DNA of 64,000 nt, taken from NCBI GenBank assembly GCA_963677395.2, contig OY781965.2, positions 2,232,001 through 2,296,000 on the forward strand. Direction: 5' to 3'. Of this stretch, positions 8,648-16,727 are shown in pieces. This DNA is from G963667975 sp963677395 (lineage in GTDB: Bacteria; Bacteroidota; Bacteroidia; Bacteroidales; G963667975). The notes under the pieces are model-generated. The model made no database searches. It was not told the origin of the DNA and saw nothing but the letters and a program-made list of their open reading frames with translations. Both the position numbers and the translations under genes were made by a program. Every line of letters begins with the position of its first letter. Positions within the stretch are counted from its first letter, which is position 1.

Positions 8648-9596
8648 TTGTAATATCAATTAAGTAACGTGCTATATGTTTTTCCAAATAATAGTTGCAT
8701 GTATGGCTTACATTTAAAAACTGACCTATTGGATTTACTTCAAGAAATACAAACTCATCATCCAGCGTGACAATTATATCTATGGAACCTGTCTTTAATT
8801 TCAGTTTTTGCATTAAGCGTTTGATCTTTAATTCGATGCTTTTGGGTAGTTTGTAGCATAGATTTCTATTTGGGTGTACTCTGTTGTATTTTCTGTAATC
8901 AATCTGAGTTTGGGTGTCGTTTTGCGAAAGTATTGCCATCGTGTATGTCTTTCCATTTAAATAAAATACACGTAATTCATATTTCTTATGAACATACTCC
9001 ATAAATAAACTGGGTACAAATGATTCCGGCAAATTTTCTAAATCATTGAAACTAAATAAATTTGTATGGTTTATATATAATTTATTGTTTTTAGTTACTG
9101 AAAGACCATTCCAGATAGGTTTGCAAATAATTGTATCGTATTTGCTCATGAAATCATGTACTTTACATTTATTGCTGGTTATTATATAGGAAGGAGTTTT
9201 AAAACCATAATTTAAAGCTTCATTCAATACACAAATCCTGTTTAAATCAGAATTAAAATAACTACTTAAATTTGGAACATTGCATAAAAGAAAATGCATG
9301 ATCTCCGACACTGAAGATAGTTCTTTTGATATATCCTTAGCTAATTCATCGCTTAATAAATTAGAATTAATGAATTTATCAAAATTAAAGAAGCCTCTTC
9401 GATACCAGTATCCTTTAATATCGTAGAGGTTAATTTCTTTATTTAACACTTTAATAGATGTCTGTTTATTAAATATAGTAATGCCTTCAATAATATCTTC
9501 ATCTGTAATTATTATTGATGGCATATGGTAGTACTCAAGCCATTTTACAATATGATAGGTTGTTATATCGTTTTTTTCACTTAAAATCAGGATCAT
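8637..9596 (-). CDS. grasp-with-spasm ATP-grasp peptide maturase
   Basis: A 319-residue RimK-like ATP-grasp ligase. The N-terminus (ILILSEKNDITTYHIVKWL) is the family's Rossmann-like first domain. ATP-binding residues are seen in IICKPIWNGLSV (Lys), FMEYVHKKYELRVFYL (Glu and Arg), and the metal-binding end SIDIIVTLDDEFVFLEVNP (Asp, Glu, Asn). Relatives in graspetide pathways activate Asp/Glu side chains of the precursor core and join them to Ser/Thr or Lys, giving lactone or lactam rings. I infer the same chemistry here on the double-glycine precursor. The gene is strongly AT-rich compared with the exporter genes. Confidence 0.87.
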   Translation of the reverse strand: MILILSEKNDITTYHIVKWLEYYHMPSIIITDEDIIEGITIFNKQTSIKVLNKEINLYDIKGYWYRRGFFNFDKFINSNLLSDELAKDISKELSSVSEIMHFLLCNVPNLSSYFNSDLNRICVLNEALNYGFKTPSYIITSNKCKVHDFMSKYDTIICKPIWNGLSVTKNNKLYINHTNLFSFNDLENLPESFVPSLFMEYVHKKYELRVFYLNGKTYTMAILSQNDTQTQIDYRKYNRVHPNRNLCYKLPKSIELKIKRLMQKLKLKTGSIDIIVTLDDEFVFLEVNPIGQFLNVSHTCNYYLEKHIARYLIDITNGN

Positions 9597-9616
9597 AAAA
9601 TATATTATTTTTGAAT

Positions 9617-10483
9617 TTAATAATCAATATAATGATCTGGGTTTTTATAAATCTTAGGATGTGTACATATAAAAATATCGTAATATCCATCTTTGTATCC
9701 ATCAGGATTTGAAACACTTAAAAACAGGTTGATGATATAAGGATATTTATGCACATATTCTGCAATTAATGACCTATACTGAACAGAGTTGGTTTTAACA
9801 AAAGTATTTTTATAGTTTGGCTTGTTATTTTGGATATGTAGGTTATACAGTCTTAGGTATTTAAAATCACTATCATGGTATTTACAGTGTTTCATATATT
9901 TATTAAATGCATACTCGTAGTATTTACTGTAATAACTCTTAGCTTTAGATGGCAGTAATAACATATGAACAGGGGCATCAAATATTCTAGTATTTTCAAA
10001 TTCAGTTCTTCTCCACAAATAAGTGATAAAGTAGTCCATTAAATCATGTTCATTACACGTTTTTTTAGGTATTGATGTTTCAATAAGGTTTAGTAATTTA
10101 AATGCGTGGCAGTCTGAAAAGTGCATCTGGAATACATAGTTTCTTGTTAAAAACTGGCCAATATCACTTATATACTTGCTAAGTTTTTTTTTGTCGAACG
10201 ACATATACCCATATTTGCTAAAATAATTATGGTATAAAACAAAGTTAGTGCTATCAACACGCTTCACATTTTTATAAAAATAACTTATTGATTTGCTTCT
10301 TATATCTTGATCTGAAGCATATATTTTTTCAGATAGCTCCACGTAGTTTTTAACATATACGCTATCATAAGCGTTAATACTGCTTAAAGGCATATTATGA
10401 CCACGAAGCATATAGTATCCACTTTGCGGGTGTGAATGATTAATAAACAGGCAAATAAATAATAAACAGAAACATGTTTTCAT
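9617..10483 (-). CDS. secreted protein of the RiPP cluster, unknown function
   Basis: A 288-residue protein with a signal peptide (MKTCFCLLFICLFINHSHPQ) and an unusually Tyr/Lys/Asn-rich mature part. I recognise no domain. It sits between the precursor gene (76 bases upstream) and the ATP-grasp gene (20 bases downstream), so it is probably part of the peptide operon. Helical segments with LSEKIY, SYFYKNVKR and YHNYFSKYGY recur, and conserved-looking His/Cys pairs (HFSDCHAF, HCKYHDSD) might bind metal. An immunity or periplasmic processing role is speculation. The gene is very AT-rich, which suggests transfer. Confidence 0.75.
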   Translation of the reverse strand: MKTCFCLLFICLFINHSHPQSGYYMLRGHNMPLSSINAYDSVYVKNYVELSEKIYASDQDIRSKSISYFYKNVKRVDSTNFVLYHNYFSKYGYMSFDKKKLSKYISDIGQFLTRNYVFQMHFSDCHAFKLLNLIETSIPKKTCNEHDLMDYFITYLWRRTEFENTRIFDAPVHMLLLPSKAKSYYSKYYEYAFNKYMKHCKYHDSDFKYLRLYNLHIQNNKPNYKNTFVKTNSVQYRSLIAEYVHKYPYIINLFLSVSNPDGYKDGYYDIFICTHPKIYKNPDHYIDY

Positions 10484-10500
10484 TTAATTAATGATTTTAT

Positions 10501-10531
10501 ATACGTTCGGCTATTAAATAGCCGAACGTAT
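10501..10531. terminator. strong hairpin between precursor and maturation genes
   Basis: A perfect 13-bp stem (ATACGTTCGGCTA, 10501-10513, with 10519-10531) and a 5-base loop, without a strong T-run on either side. It lies just after the precursor gene and before the other genes on the same strand. It may act as a leaky terminator or a 3'-end stabiliser giving more precursor than enzyme mRNA. Confidence 0.6.
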
Positions 10532-10559
10532 GGTTTATACTAAATTTAACAAGGTAATG

Positions 10560-10844
10560 TTATGGTACAATTACCCAGCCTTTGTCCTTAAAATATTGAG
10601 CACAATCTGTTTTTTGTGTTCCATCATAAGAGGCTCTTCCGCAGAAGTCTTTTGTGGGAACATTTCCACTTGCACCAATTCCTATAACAGTTAATGAAAT
10701 ACTGCCGTCCTGTGTTATTGTAAGCTCTCCACAATAGGTGAACTTTGATCCATTAGCATCAAATGAACCAGAAACTTGCCCTCCAATGATATTTTTCAAA
10801 TCTTCGCTGAGTTTGAATTTTTCGATATTTGATAAACTCTTCAT
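10560..10844 (-). CDS. double-glycine RiPP precursor peptide
   Basis: A 94-residue peptide with a leader of 22 residues ending in the double glycine of LKNIIGG, the type cut by C39 exporters. The leader has the usual Leu/Ser-Glu-Asp-Leu pattern (FKLSEDLKNIIGG). The 72-residue core starts QVSGSFDANG and holds three Cys (38, 68, 81), many Ser/Thr and several Asp/Glu, suitable for side-chain ester or amide links by the ATP-grasp ligase. The middle (SISLTVIGIGASGNVP) is hydrophobic and glycine-rich. It is the first gene of the cluster, and a strong hairpin separates it from the enzymes. The nature and place of the modifications cannot be read from sequence. Confidence 0.85.
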   Translation of the reverse strand: MKSLSNIEKFKLSEDLKNIIGGQVSGSFDANGSKFTYCGELTITQDGSISLTVIGIGASGNVPTKDFCGRASYDGTQKTDCAQYFKDKGWVIVP

Positions 10845-11640
10845 ATTATAAAAATTAAGTTATTAATATGTTTTCCACTTCGCTGTCAAACAATTGCAGC
10901 GCGTTGCTGCAAGAACCTTCGCTTAAATTTTAATTGTATAGGCATCTAAGAGCCTGGGAAGATAGCTATAATTTATTGTTGCCAATTTATGTAATTTTGC
11001 AACAACCTCCTTATTTTTACTTAAATATGTGAGTGCTAGCTACATTTAAGTGCCTTTTACGCCGCTGCAACCTTTAAAGGAGGCAGGTACATTGCAGCGG
11101 CTTTTTTATTCGAGCATTTTCATCGCTTTTGTTTTTAGGGGTTATATTTTGCTCTATTTATATCAAGCTTCCTTAATATTTTATTAACTTCATTTTTTAG
11201 TAATTATTGTAAACATAAAGAGGTTATATGTGTTACTTTGTTTTGCATAATTGGTATTTTGTCTTTGCCTTGTGCTGGTGTTGATAATCTTGTTCATAAT
11301 GCAATAATCTGTTTTTGAATGATTAAGTCAAAGTCAACACGCAAAGTTCGTGATAAATGAATTATAAGCAAAGAACTATTAGTTGTAAAATACAACTCAC
11401 AGTTGTAAAATACATCCATGAGTTGTGTTTTGTAATTATTGGCAAAGTTTCGTTTAAAAAATGTTTTTTGTATTTAAATATCTGTTTCATGGGGATGAAT
11501 ACAAAGGGGCAAAAGGTGAAGATGATATTTTCAATTCAGTCTGCCACCCACCTAAAAATAAAAGGACTATTACAATGTAAAATGTATAACGCAAAGTTTC
11601 TAAAACCAAATTTAACCGGCTAGACGTACCCGTGAATACT
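10845..11640. other. gene-poor region with three hairpins; possible small RNA
   Basis: I see no convincing gene in these 800 bases. Three inverted repeats stand out: 10894-10912 (TTGCAGC/GCTGCAA, 5-base loop), 10976-11005 (TTGTTGC/GCAACAA) and 11061-11101 (GCCGCTGCAA/TTGCAGCGGC), the last followed by six T. The first and third share the same core sequence. The set could be a plus-strand RNA of about 200 bases ending at the third hairpin, or only the leader of the minus-strand precursor gene. The part from about 11110 to 11640 is AT-rich with no clear structure. Confidence 0.4.
11061..11108 (+). terminator. intrinsic-terminator-like hairpin
   Basis: A 10-bp stem (11061-11070 with 11092-11101) followed by TTTTTTATT. 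The loop contains the palindrome CCTTTAAAGG. No gene on the plus strand precedes it, so it either ends an unrecognised RNA or is a relic. Confidence 0.5.
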
Positions 11641-11654
11641 CCTGAAAAAACATT

Positions 11655-11935
11655 GAGGCAAAAACTTTTTTTATATGTATCTCTCTGCGGAAGATAAGGC
11701 AAAAACATTTTTTTATATATCCCGTTCTGCGAAAGATAGGGCAAAAACTTTTATATATATATACCGCTCTGCGGAAGATAAGGCAAAAACATTTTTTTAT
11801 ATATACCGCTCTGCGAAAGATAGGGCAAAAACATTTTTTTATATATACTGCTCTGCGGAAGATAAGGCAAAAACTTTTTTTTATATATACCGTTCTGCGG
11901 AAGATAAGGCAAAAACATTTTTTCTCTCTATGTAA
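11655..11935. repeat. 42-bp tandem array, about six copies
   Basis: Units begin with TCTGCG(G/A)AAGATA(A/G)GGCAAAAAC followed by a T-run and TATATATAC. The TCTGC marks fall at 11684, 11726, 11768 and 11810, an exact 42-base period, with further copies to about 11930 and a partial one before. Because 42 is a multiple of three, frames stay open on both strands, but I see no start, signal or codon bias that supports a protein. Confidence 0.85.
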
Positions 11936-12026
11936 AAAAAACATGAGAGTGTCCAAATAACTGTGTAAACTTTATTTTTTCATTTTGAGAGGATTTACCC
12001 CTGCCTTTTAAGATATTCGTTTTACG

Positions 12027-12034
12027 TACCTTTG
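12027..12034 (+). promoter_or_regulatory. -7 promoter box of the nucleoid-associated protein gene
   Basis: TACCTTTG matches TAnnTTTG exactly and lies 23 bases before the start codon, giving a very short leader. Confidence 0.65.
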
Positions 12035-12057
12035 CACTTTATCAAGAATTAGAGAAT

Positions 12058-13107
12058 ATGGCTGAATCGCAAAATGACTCTTTAGAAATTGTATCGTTGG
12101 TTGTGCATAAAATTGGAAACAAATCAACAGAAGATGGTGTGCGCTTGTCGCAAAAACCTATCTGCTTGGATGAAAGCATTAATCAGCTGTTGCTTCAGTA
12201 TTTTATGACTCCGTTTAAAAACGTGGAGTACTATAATTTCCATCATGAGTCAGATTTGATGATGAATGAAGTGTACGCTTATGCTTCGGCTATTTTCGAT
12301 AATCCATCCTCACTGTACGAACAATCGGTTCATATTGCCCGTCATCTGTATGAACAATCAGTTCATCCGAAGATTAAAAGCGGAGAGTTGTATGTGGTAT
12401 ATCTCAAAGGAGGAATTGTAGAAGGAGAAGAAGCGGATATGGTTGGAATCTTCAAATCAGAAACCCGTGAAACGTATCTCAAGGTTTATCCGAAAGAAGA
12501 GGGTTTCGAAATTAATTACGATGATGGAATCAACATCAACAAACTGGATAAAGGTTGTTTAATCTACAATAGCAGTCGCGAAGAAGGTTATACTGTTGCC
12601 GTTATCGACCAAAACGGAAAAGGAACAGAAGCTGTTTATTGGACGGATGATTTTCTGCATTTGATACCACGAAGTGATAATTACCACCATACACAAAATG
12701 TATTGGATATGTGCAAGAGCTTTGTGCGGGAAAAACTTCCGGAAAGCTATGAAATGACTACCGTTGATCAGGCTCACATTCTCAACCAGTCGGTGAAGTA
12801 TTTTAAAGATAATGATAGTTTTGAGCTCGAAGATTTTTCACGCCAGGTATTACAGGCACCGGAATTGATCGACAGTTTCAAAAGTTATAAAGAAGAATTT
12901 GAGGAAGATAATTTTTGCGAAATTAATCCATCTTTCGAAATATCAGATTCTGCCGTCAAGAAGCAGGCGAAGTTTTTTAAAACGATCCTTAAACTTGATA
13001 AAAACTTTCACGTTTATGTGCATGGAAACCGCGATTTGATTGAGAAAGGCTACGATGACGATAAAGGTAAGAACTTCTACAAGCTTTATTTTAATGAAGA
13101 AAACTAA
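12058..13107 (+). CDS. nucleoid-associated protein, NdpA/YejK family
   Basis: A 349-residue cytoplasmic protein of the 37-kDa nucleoid-associated family, thought to bind DNA. Family features are the early VHKIGNK segment, the domain centre with LYVVYLKGG and VGIFKSETRETYLKV, and the later LNQSVKYFKDNDSFELEDF and SFEISDSAVKKQ segments. The length equals the usual size. It stands alone, with an exact -7 box 23 bases upstream, and is followed by enolase 150 bases later with its own promoter. In some accessory islands relatives are linked to phage defence, but here the neighbours are housekeeping genes. Confidence 0.85.
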   Translation: MAESQNDSLEIVSLVVHKIGNKSTEDGVRLSQKPICLDESINQLLLQYFMTPFKNVEYYNFHHESDLMMNEVYAYASAIFDNPSSLYEQSVHIARHLYEQSVHPKIKSGELYVVYLKGGIVEGEEADMVGIFKSETRETYLKVYPKEEGFEINYDDGININKLDKGCLIYNSSREEGYTVAVIDQNGKGTEAVYWTDDFLHLIPRSDNYHHTQNVLDMCKSFVREKLPESYEMTTVDQAHILNQSVKYFKDNDSFELEDFSRQVLQAPELIDSFKSYKEEFEEDNFCEINPSFEISDSAVKKQAKFFKTILKLDKNFHVYVHGNRDLIEKGYDDDKGKNFYKLYFNEEN

Positions 13108-13207
13108 GGGAGGAACCATTGAATTAGCCATGTCTGGCTGCCTTTGTAAATCTTGTGAAAATCGATAAATTAAAGCCTTTACTATTTAAAATCCTCTCTG
13201 AAAAGCT

Positions 13208-13215
13208 TATATTTG
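13208..13215 (+). promoter_or_regulatory. -7 promoter box of eno
   Basis: TATATTTG matches TAnnTTTG and lies about 42 bases upstream of the enolase start. Confidence 0.6.
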
Positions 13216-13257
13216 CAATCTTTTTTTAGATACAGTAGTATTAAATACATATAGACA

Positions 13258-14547
13258 ATGAGTCAGATTATCAATTTATTTGCCCGTCAGATTTTAGATT
13301 CACGCGGCAATCCAACAGTTGAAGTAGAAGTTGTAACTAATAATGGAATTGTTGGCCGTGCTGCAGTTCCATCCGGAGCATCTACAGGTGTTCACGAAGC
13401 AGTTGAGCTTCGTGATGGCGACAAAAGCCTTTATCTTGGAAAAGGCGTTTTAAAAGCTGTTCAAAACGTAAACAAAGTTCTGGCTGAAGAACTTAAAGGA
13501 TATTTTGTTACCGATCAAAACGCGATCGATATGCGTATGCTCGAAATTGATGGTACTCCTAACAAAGGAAACCTCGGAGCAAATGCAATTTTAGGTGTTT
13601 CATTAGCGTGTGCTCAGGCTGCAGCACAGGAAACAGGTCAGCCTCTCTATCGTTATATTGGGGGTGTAAATGCAAATACGCTACCTATTCCGATGATGAA
13701 TATTCTCAATGGAGGTTCACATGCTGATAATTGCATCGACTTTCAGGAATTTATGATTATGCCGGTAGGTGCACGAACTTTTACCGATGCAATCCGTATG
13801 GGAGCTGAAGTATTTCATCATCTGAAATCTGTGTTGAAAAAGATGAATTATTCTACTAATGTAGGTGATGAAGGTGGTTTTGCTCCAAATCTGAAATCGA
13901 ATGAGGAGGCACTTACCGTTATTCTTCAGGCTATCGAAAATGCAGGTTATCGCCCGGGCGAAGACATTTACATCGCTCTTGATCCGGCTTCATCCGAATA
14001 TTTCTTACCGGAAGAAAACGTTTACCATTTACATAAATCAACCGGCGATAAATTAACACCATCACAAATGGTTGATTTCTGGAAAGATTGGGTGAACCGC
14101 TATCCGATTATCTCAATTGAAGATGGTATGGCCGAAGATGATTGGAAAGGCTGGAAACTCCTTACCGACACTATCGGAAGCCGCTGCCAGTTAGTGGGTG
14201 ACGATTTATTTGTGACCAACGACAAACGTCTGAAAATGGGCATCGAACAAGGAGTTGCCAACTCAATACTGGTAAAAGTTAACCAGATTGGTTCACTAAC
14301 CGAAACCATCAACGCTGTAAACATGGCTTATCGCAACAGCTATACTGCTATTATGAGCCACCGTTCAGGTGAAACCGAAGACACCACCATTGCCGACTTA
14401 GCCGTAGCCCTCAACACCGGATTAATTAAAACCGGTTCAGCTTGCCGCTCCGAACGCATTGCAAAATACAACCAGTTACTCCGTATTGAAGAAGGTTTGG
14501 GCGAAGCCGCGATCTATCTTGGTAAAAACTTCAAGTACGCAAAATAG
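13258..14547 (+). CDS. eno: enolase (phosphopyruvate hydratase)
   Basis: Interconverts 2-phosphoglycerate and phosphoenolpyruvate in glycolysis; cytoplasmic magnesium enzyme. The 429 residues match the family. Motifs include ARQILDSRGNPTVEVEV, SGASTG in the mobile loop, GANAILGVSLACA, NILNGGSHADN, VGDEGGFAP (catalytic Glu), the metal ligands in SIEDGMAEDD and VGDDLFVTN, the signature ILVKVNQIGSLTET with catalytic Lys, and SHRSGETED. Codons look like those of a highly expressed gene. A strong terminator follows 35 bases after the stop. Confidence 0.98.
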   Translation: MSQIINLFARQILDSRGNPTVEVEVVTNNGIVGRAAVPSGASTGVHEAVELRDGDKSLYLGKGVLKAVQNVNKVLAEELKGYFVTDQNAIDMRMLEIDGTPNKGNLGANAILGVSLACAQAAAQETGQPLYRYIGGVNANTLPIPMMNILNGGSHADNCIDFQEFMIMPVGARTFTDAIRMGAEVFHHLKSVLKKMNYSTNVGDEGGFAPNLKSNEEALTVILQAIENAGYRPGEDIYIALDPASSEYFLPEENVYHLHKSTGDKLTPSQMVDFWKDWVNRYPIISIEDGMAEDDWKGWKLLTDTIGSRCQLVGDDLFVTNDKRLKMGIEQGVANSILVKVNQIGSLTETINAVNMAYRNSYTAIMSHRSGETEDTTIADLAVALNTGLIKTGSACRSERIAKYNQLLRIEEGLGEAAIYLGKNFKYAK

Positions 14548-14581
14548 TCTTATAAATAATACGGTGAAAAAGTGATATCGT

Positions 14582-14613
14582 AAAGGCAAACAGGTTAATG
14601 CTTGTTTGCCTTT
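14582..14613 (+). terminator. intrinsic terminator of eno
   Basis: A perfect 11-bp stem (14582-14592 with 14603-14613) and a 10-base loop, followed by a T-rich stretch. Confidence 0.85.
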
Positions 14614-14665
14614 ATTGTTTCGTTTTTTCCTGTGAGGCAGACATAGTCTGATTTTTTCAAAAATA

Positions 14666-14697
14666 AAAGGCTACCTGAAAATCAGATAACCTTTTTT
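14666..14697. terminator. terminator between eno and aspA (mainly for aspA)
   Basis: A 13-base stem with two mismatches (14666-14678 with 14682-14694) and T-runs on both sides. It lies just after the aspartase gene on the minus strand and can work in both directions. Confidence 0.75.
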
Positions 14698-14720
14698 TGA
14701 AGACACACACTGTTATGAAA

Positions 14721-16580
14721 CTAAAGATCTAATTTGTGCGGTTTTATCATGTGCTCCGGATCGAGGATTTTATCGAGTTGTTCTTTTGAAAGCAGTTTGT
14801 GTTCCAGTACTAATTCATATACGCTGCGGTTGTTTTCGAGTGCTTCTTTAGCAATAAGTGTTGAATTTTCATATCCAATGTATGGGTTGAGTGCGGTAAC
14901 TAATCCAATACTGTTTTCTACATATTCGCGACAGCGTTTTTCATTGGCTGTAATACCGTCGATACAACGGTGGCGCAATGTATCCATGCCGTTTTTCAAC
15001 ATTTCGATAGAAGAAAAGATGCTTTGAACAATTACGGGTTCCATCACATTCAGTTCAAGTTGTCCAGCTTCTGCTGCAAGAGTTACGGTAAGGTCGTTGC
15101 CAATTACTTTGAATGCAATCTGATTCACAACTTCCGGAATTACAGGGTTTACTTTACCCGGCATAATGGAAGATCCTGGCTGCATTGGTGGCAGGTTGAT
15201 TTCATTCAGTCCGCAACGAGGTCCGGAAGAGAGCAATCGTAAGTCATTACAGATTTTTGATAGTTTTACGGCCAGACGTTTTATTGCAGATGAATACATT
15301 ACAAATGCACCGGTATCGGAAGTCGCTTCTACAAGGTTTCCGGCCAGAACGATATCCATTCCGGTAATTTCGCGTAAATGATTTACCACGAGTGGAGCAT
15401 ATTCGGGGTCGGCATTAATTCCGGTTCCGATTGCAGTTGCCCCCATGTTTACATCAAAGAATAGTTTTGCATTGTCGTTCAGGCGATTAACTTCGTGGCG
15501 TAAGGTGTCGGCAAAAGCTTTAAACGTTTGTCCCAAGGTCATTGGTACCGCATCCTGAAGCTGAGTTCTTCCCATTTTAATTACTTTGGCAAATTCATTG
15601 GCTTTTGCGTCAAATGATCTAATCAGTTCGTCCAGATAAGTAATCAGCTTTTGATTACTGTAGATGATCGCAAGGTGAATCGCAGTGGGGTAAGCATCGT
15701 TGGTAGATTGTGAAAGATTTACATGGTTATTCGGATGGCAGAATTCATATTCTCCGCGTTTATGCCCCAGAATTTCAAGTGCACGGTTTGCAATAACCTC
15801 ATTTGCATTCATATTGGTAGAAGTACCTGCGCCACCCTGAATCATATCCACTACAAAATGGTAATGATATTTTCCTTCAATAATTTCGCGACAGGCCTGT
15901 ATAATTGCATCGGTAACATTGCCGGGCATCAAGCCTAAGTCGTTGTTTGCCATTGCCGCTGCCATCTTTACGATAGCTAACGACTGAATTAAATCAGGAT
16001 AGAAATTAAGAGTTATCCCGCTGATATTAAAGTTTTCAATAGCACGTAACGTTTGAATTCCATAGTAATATTCATCCGGTACTTCACGATATCCCAAAAG
16101 GTCGTGTTCTGTGCGGGTTCTACCTGATTCATACTGAGAAGCAGAACTAATCATCATGTTGTTGGCCTGACGCATACGACGTGAAATGACTTTTGCAATC
16201 TGAGAAAAAACTTTTACTGCAATCTGACCATTGGTTGCAAAGAATTCTTTGTCGAGTGTAAGTAATAGCGTTTCTTCTAATGTGCGGGCATTGGTTGAGT
16301 GAGGTGCATCATCCGCAAGAGTGCCTTCTCCCAAAAAGTCGTAGCGGCGGAATAAACTTAACCTCTTCTCTTGTCCGTACGGTGATTTCTTGTACAACTC
16401 AACACACCCTGATTCAATCAGAAAGATGCATTTACGTTCGCTGTTTTCTTTGAAAAGATGAGTATTTGCTGCAATTTTTATCTCTTCAGCTTTGTTTGAA
16501 ACAGTTTCAAGTTCAGAATCAGAAAGGCTTTTGAATAATTCAATTCCTTTTAAAAATTCAATTTTACTATTGTAAGTCAT
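14721..16580 (-). CDS. aspA: aspartate ammonia-lyase with N-terminal cyclic-nucleotide-binding-like domain
   Basis: A 619-residue fusion. Residues about 10-130 form a CRP-type cNMP-binding fold (LFKENSERKCIFLIESGCVE, then FLGEGTLADDAP); about 155-619 form an aspartase, which releases ammonia from aspartate to give fumarate. The catalytic loop GSSIMPGKVNPVIPEVVNQ and the SQSTNDAYPTA motif are intact, and PVIPEVVNQ favours aspartase over fumarase. In the phosphate-binding cassette the usual Arg before Ala seems replaced (STNARTLEE), so cyclic-nucleotide binding is doubtful. Regulation by a nucleotide or other small ligand is inferred. Normal aspartases are about 470 residues. It is transcribed alone. 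Confidence 0.92.
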   Translation of the reverse strand: MTYNSKIEFLKGIELFKSLSDSELETVSNKAEEIKIAANTHLFKENSERKCIFLIESGCVELYKKSPYGQEKRLSLFRRYDFLGEGTLADDAPHSTNARTLEETLLLTLDKEFFATNGQIAVKVFSQIAKVISRRMRQANNMMISSASQYESGRTRTEHDLLGYREVPDEYYYGIQTLRAIENFNISGITLNFYPDLIQSLAIVKMAAAMANNDLGLMPGNVTDAIIQACREIIEGKYHYHFVVDMIQGGAGTSTNMNANEVIANRALEILGHKRGEYEFCHPNNHVNLSQSTNDAYPTAIHLAIIYSNQKLITYLDELIRSFDAKANEFAKVIKMGRTQLQDAVPMTLGQTFKAFADTLRHEVNRLNDNAKLFFDVNMGATAIGTGINADPEYAPLVVNHLREITGMDIVLAGNLVEATSDTGAFVMYSSAIKRLAVKLSKICNDLRLLSSGPRCGLNEINLPPMQPGSSIMPGKVNPVIPEVVNQIAFKVIGNDLTVTLAAEAGQLELNVMEPVIVQSIFSSIEMLKNGMDTLRHRCIDGITANEKRCREYVENSIGLVTALNPYIGYENSTLIAKEALENNRSVYELVLEHKLLSKEQLDKILDPEHMIKPHKLDL

Positions 16581-16727
16581 GATATTTTATTTTTTGCTCA
16601 GATATGTAATAAAACATCTCTGGATGGTTCATTGTTTCGGGGTTTTCGAAAAATTATGCAAAGCAACACTATTTTTAGATACGGGGTGTAAATCTATTGT
16701 TAATTAATTCACAATAGAAAAACGTTT

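Noticed and set aside
11357..11623. 88-codon frame in the gene-poor region
   Set aside because: AT-rich, no recognisable domain or start context.
11640..11935. CRISPR array at the 42-bp repeats
   Set aside because: The units are contiguous with no unique spacers and no cas genes nearby. The same applies to the array at 32001-32655.
11612..11956. Open frames on both strands across the 42-bp array
   Set aside because: They exist only because the period is a multiple of three; no start context, signal or family resemblance.
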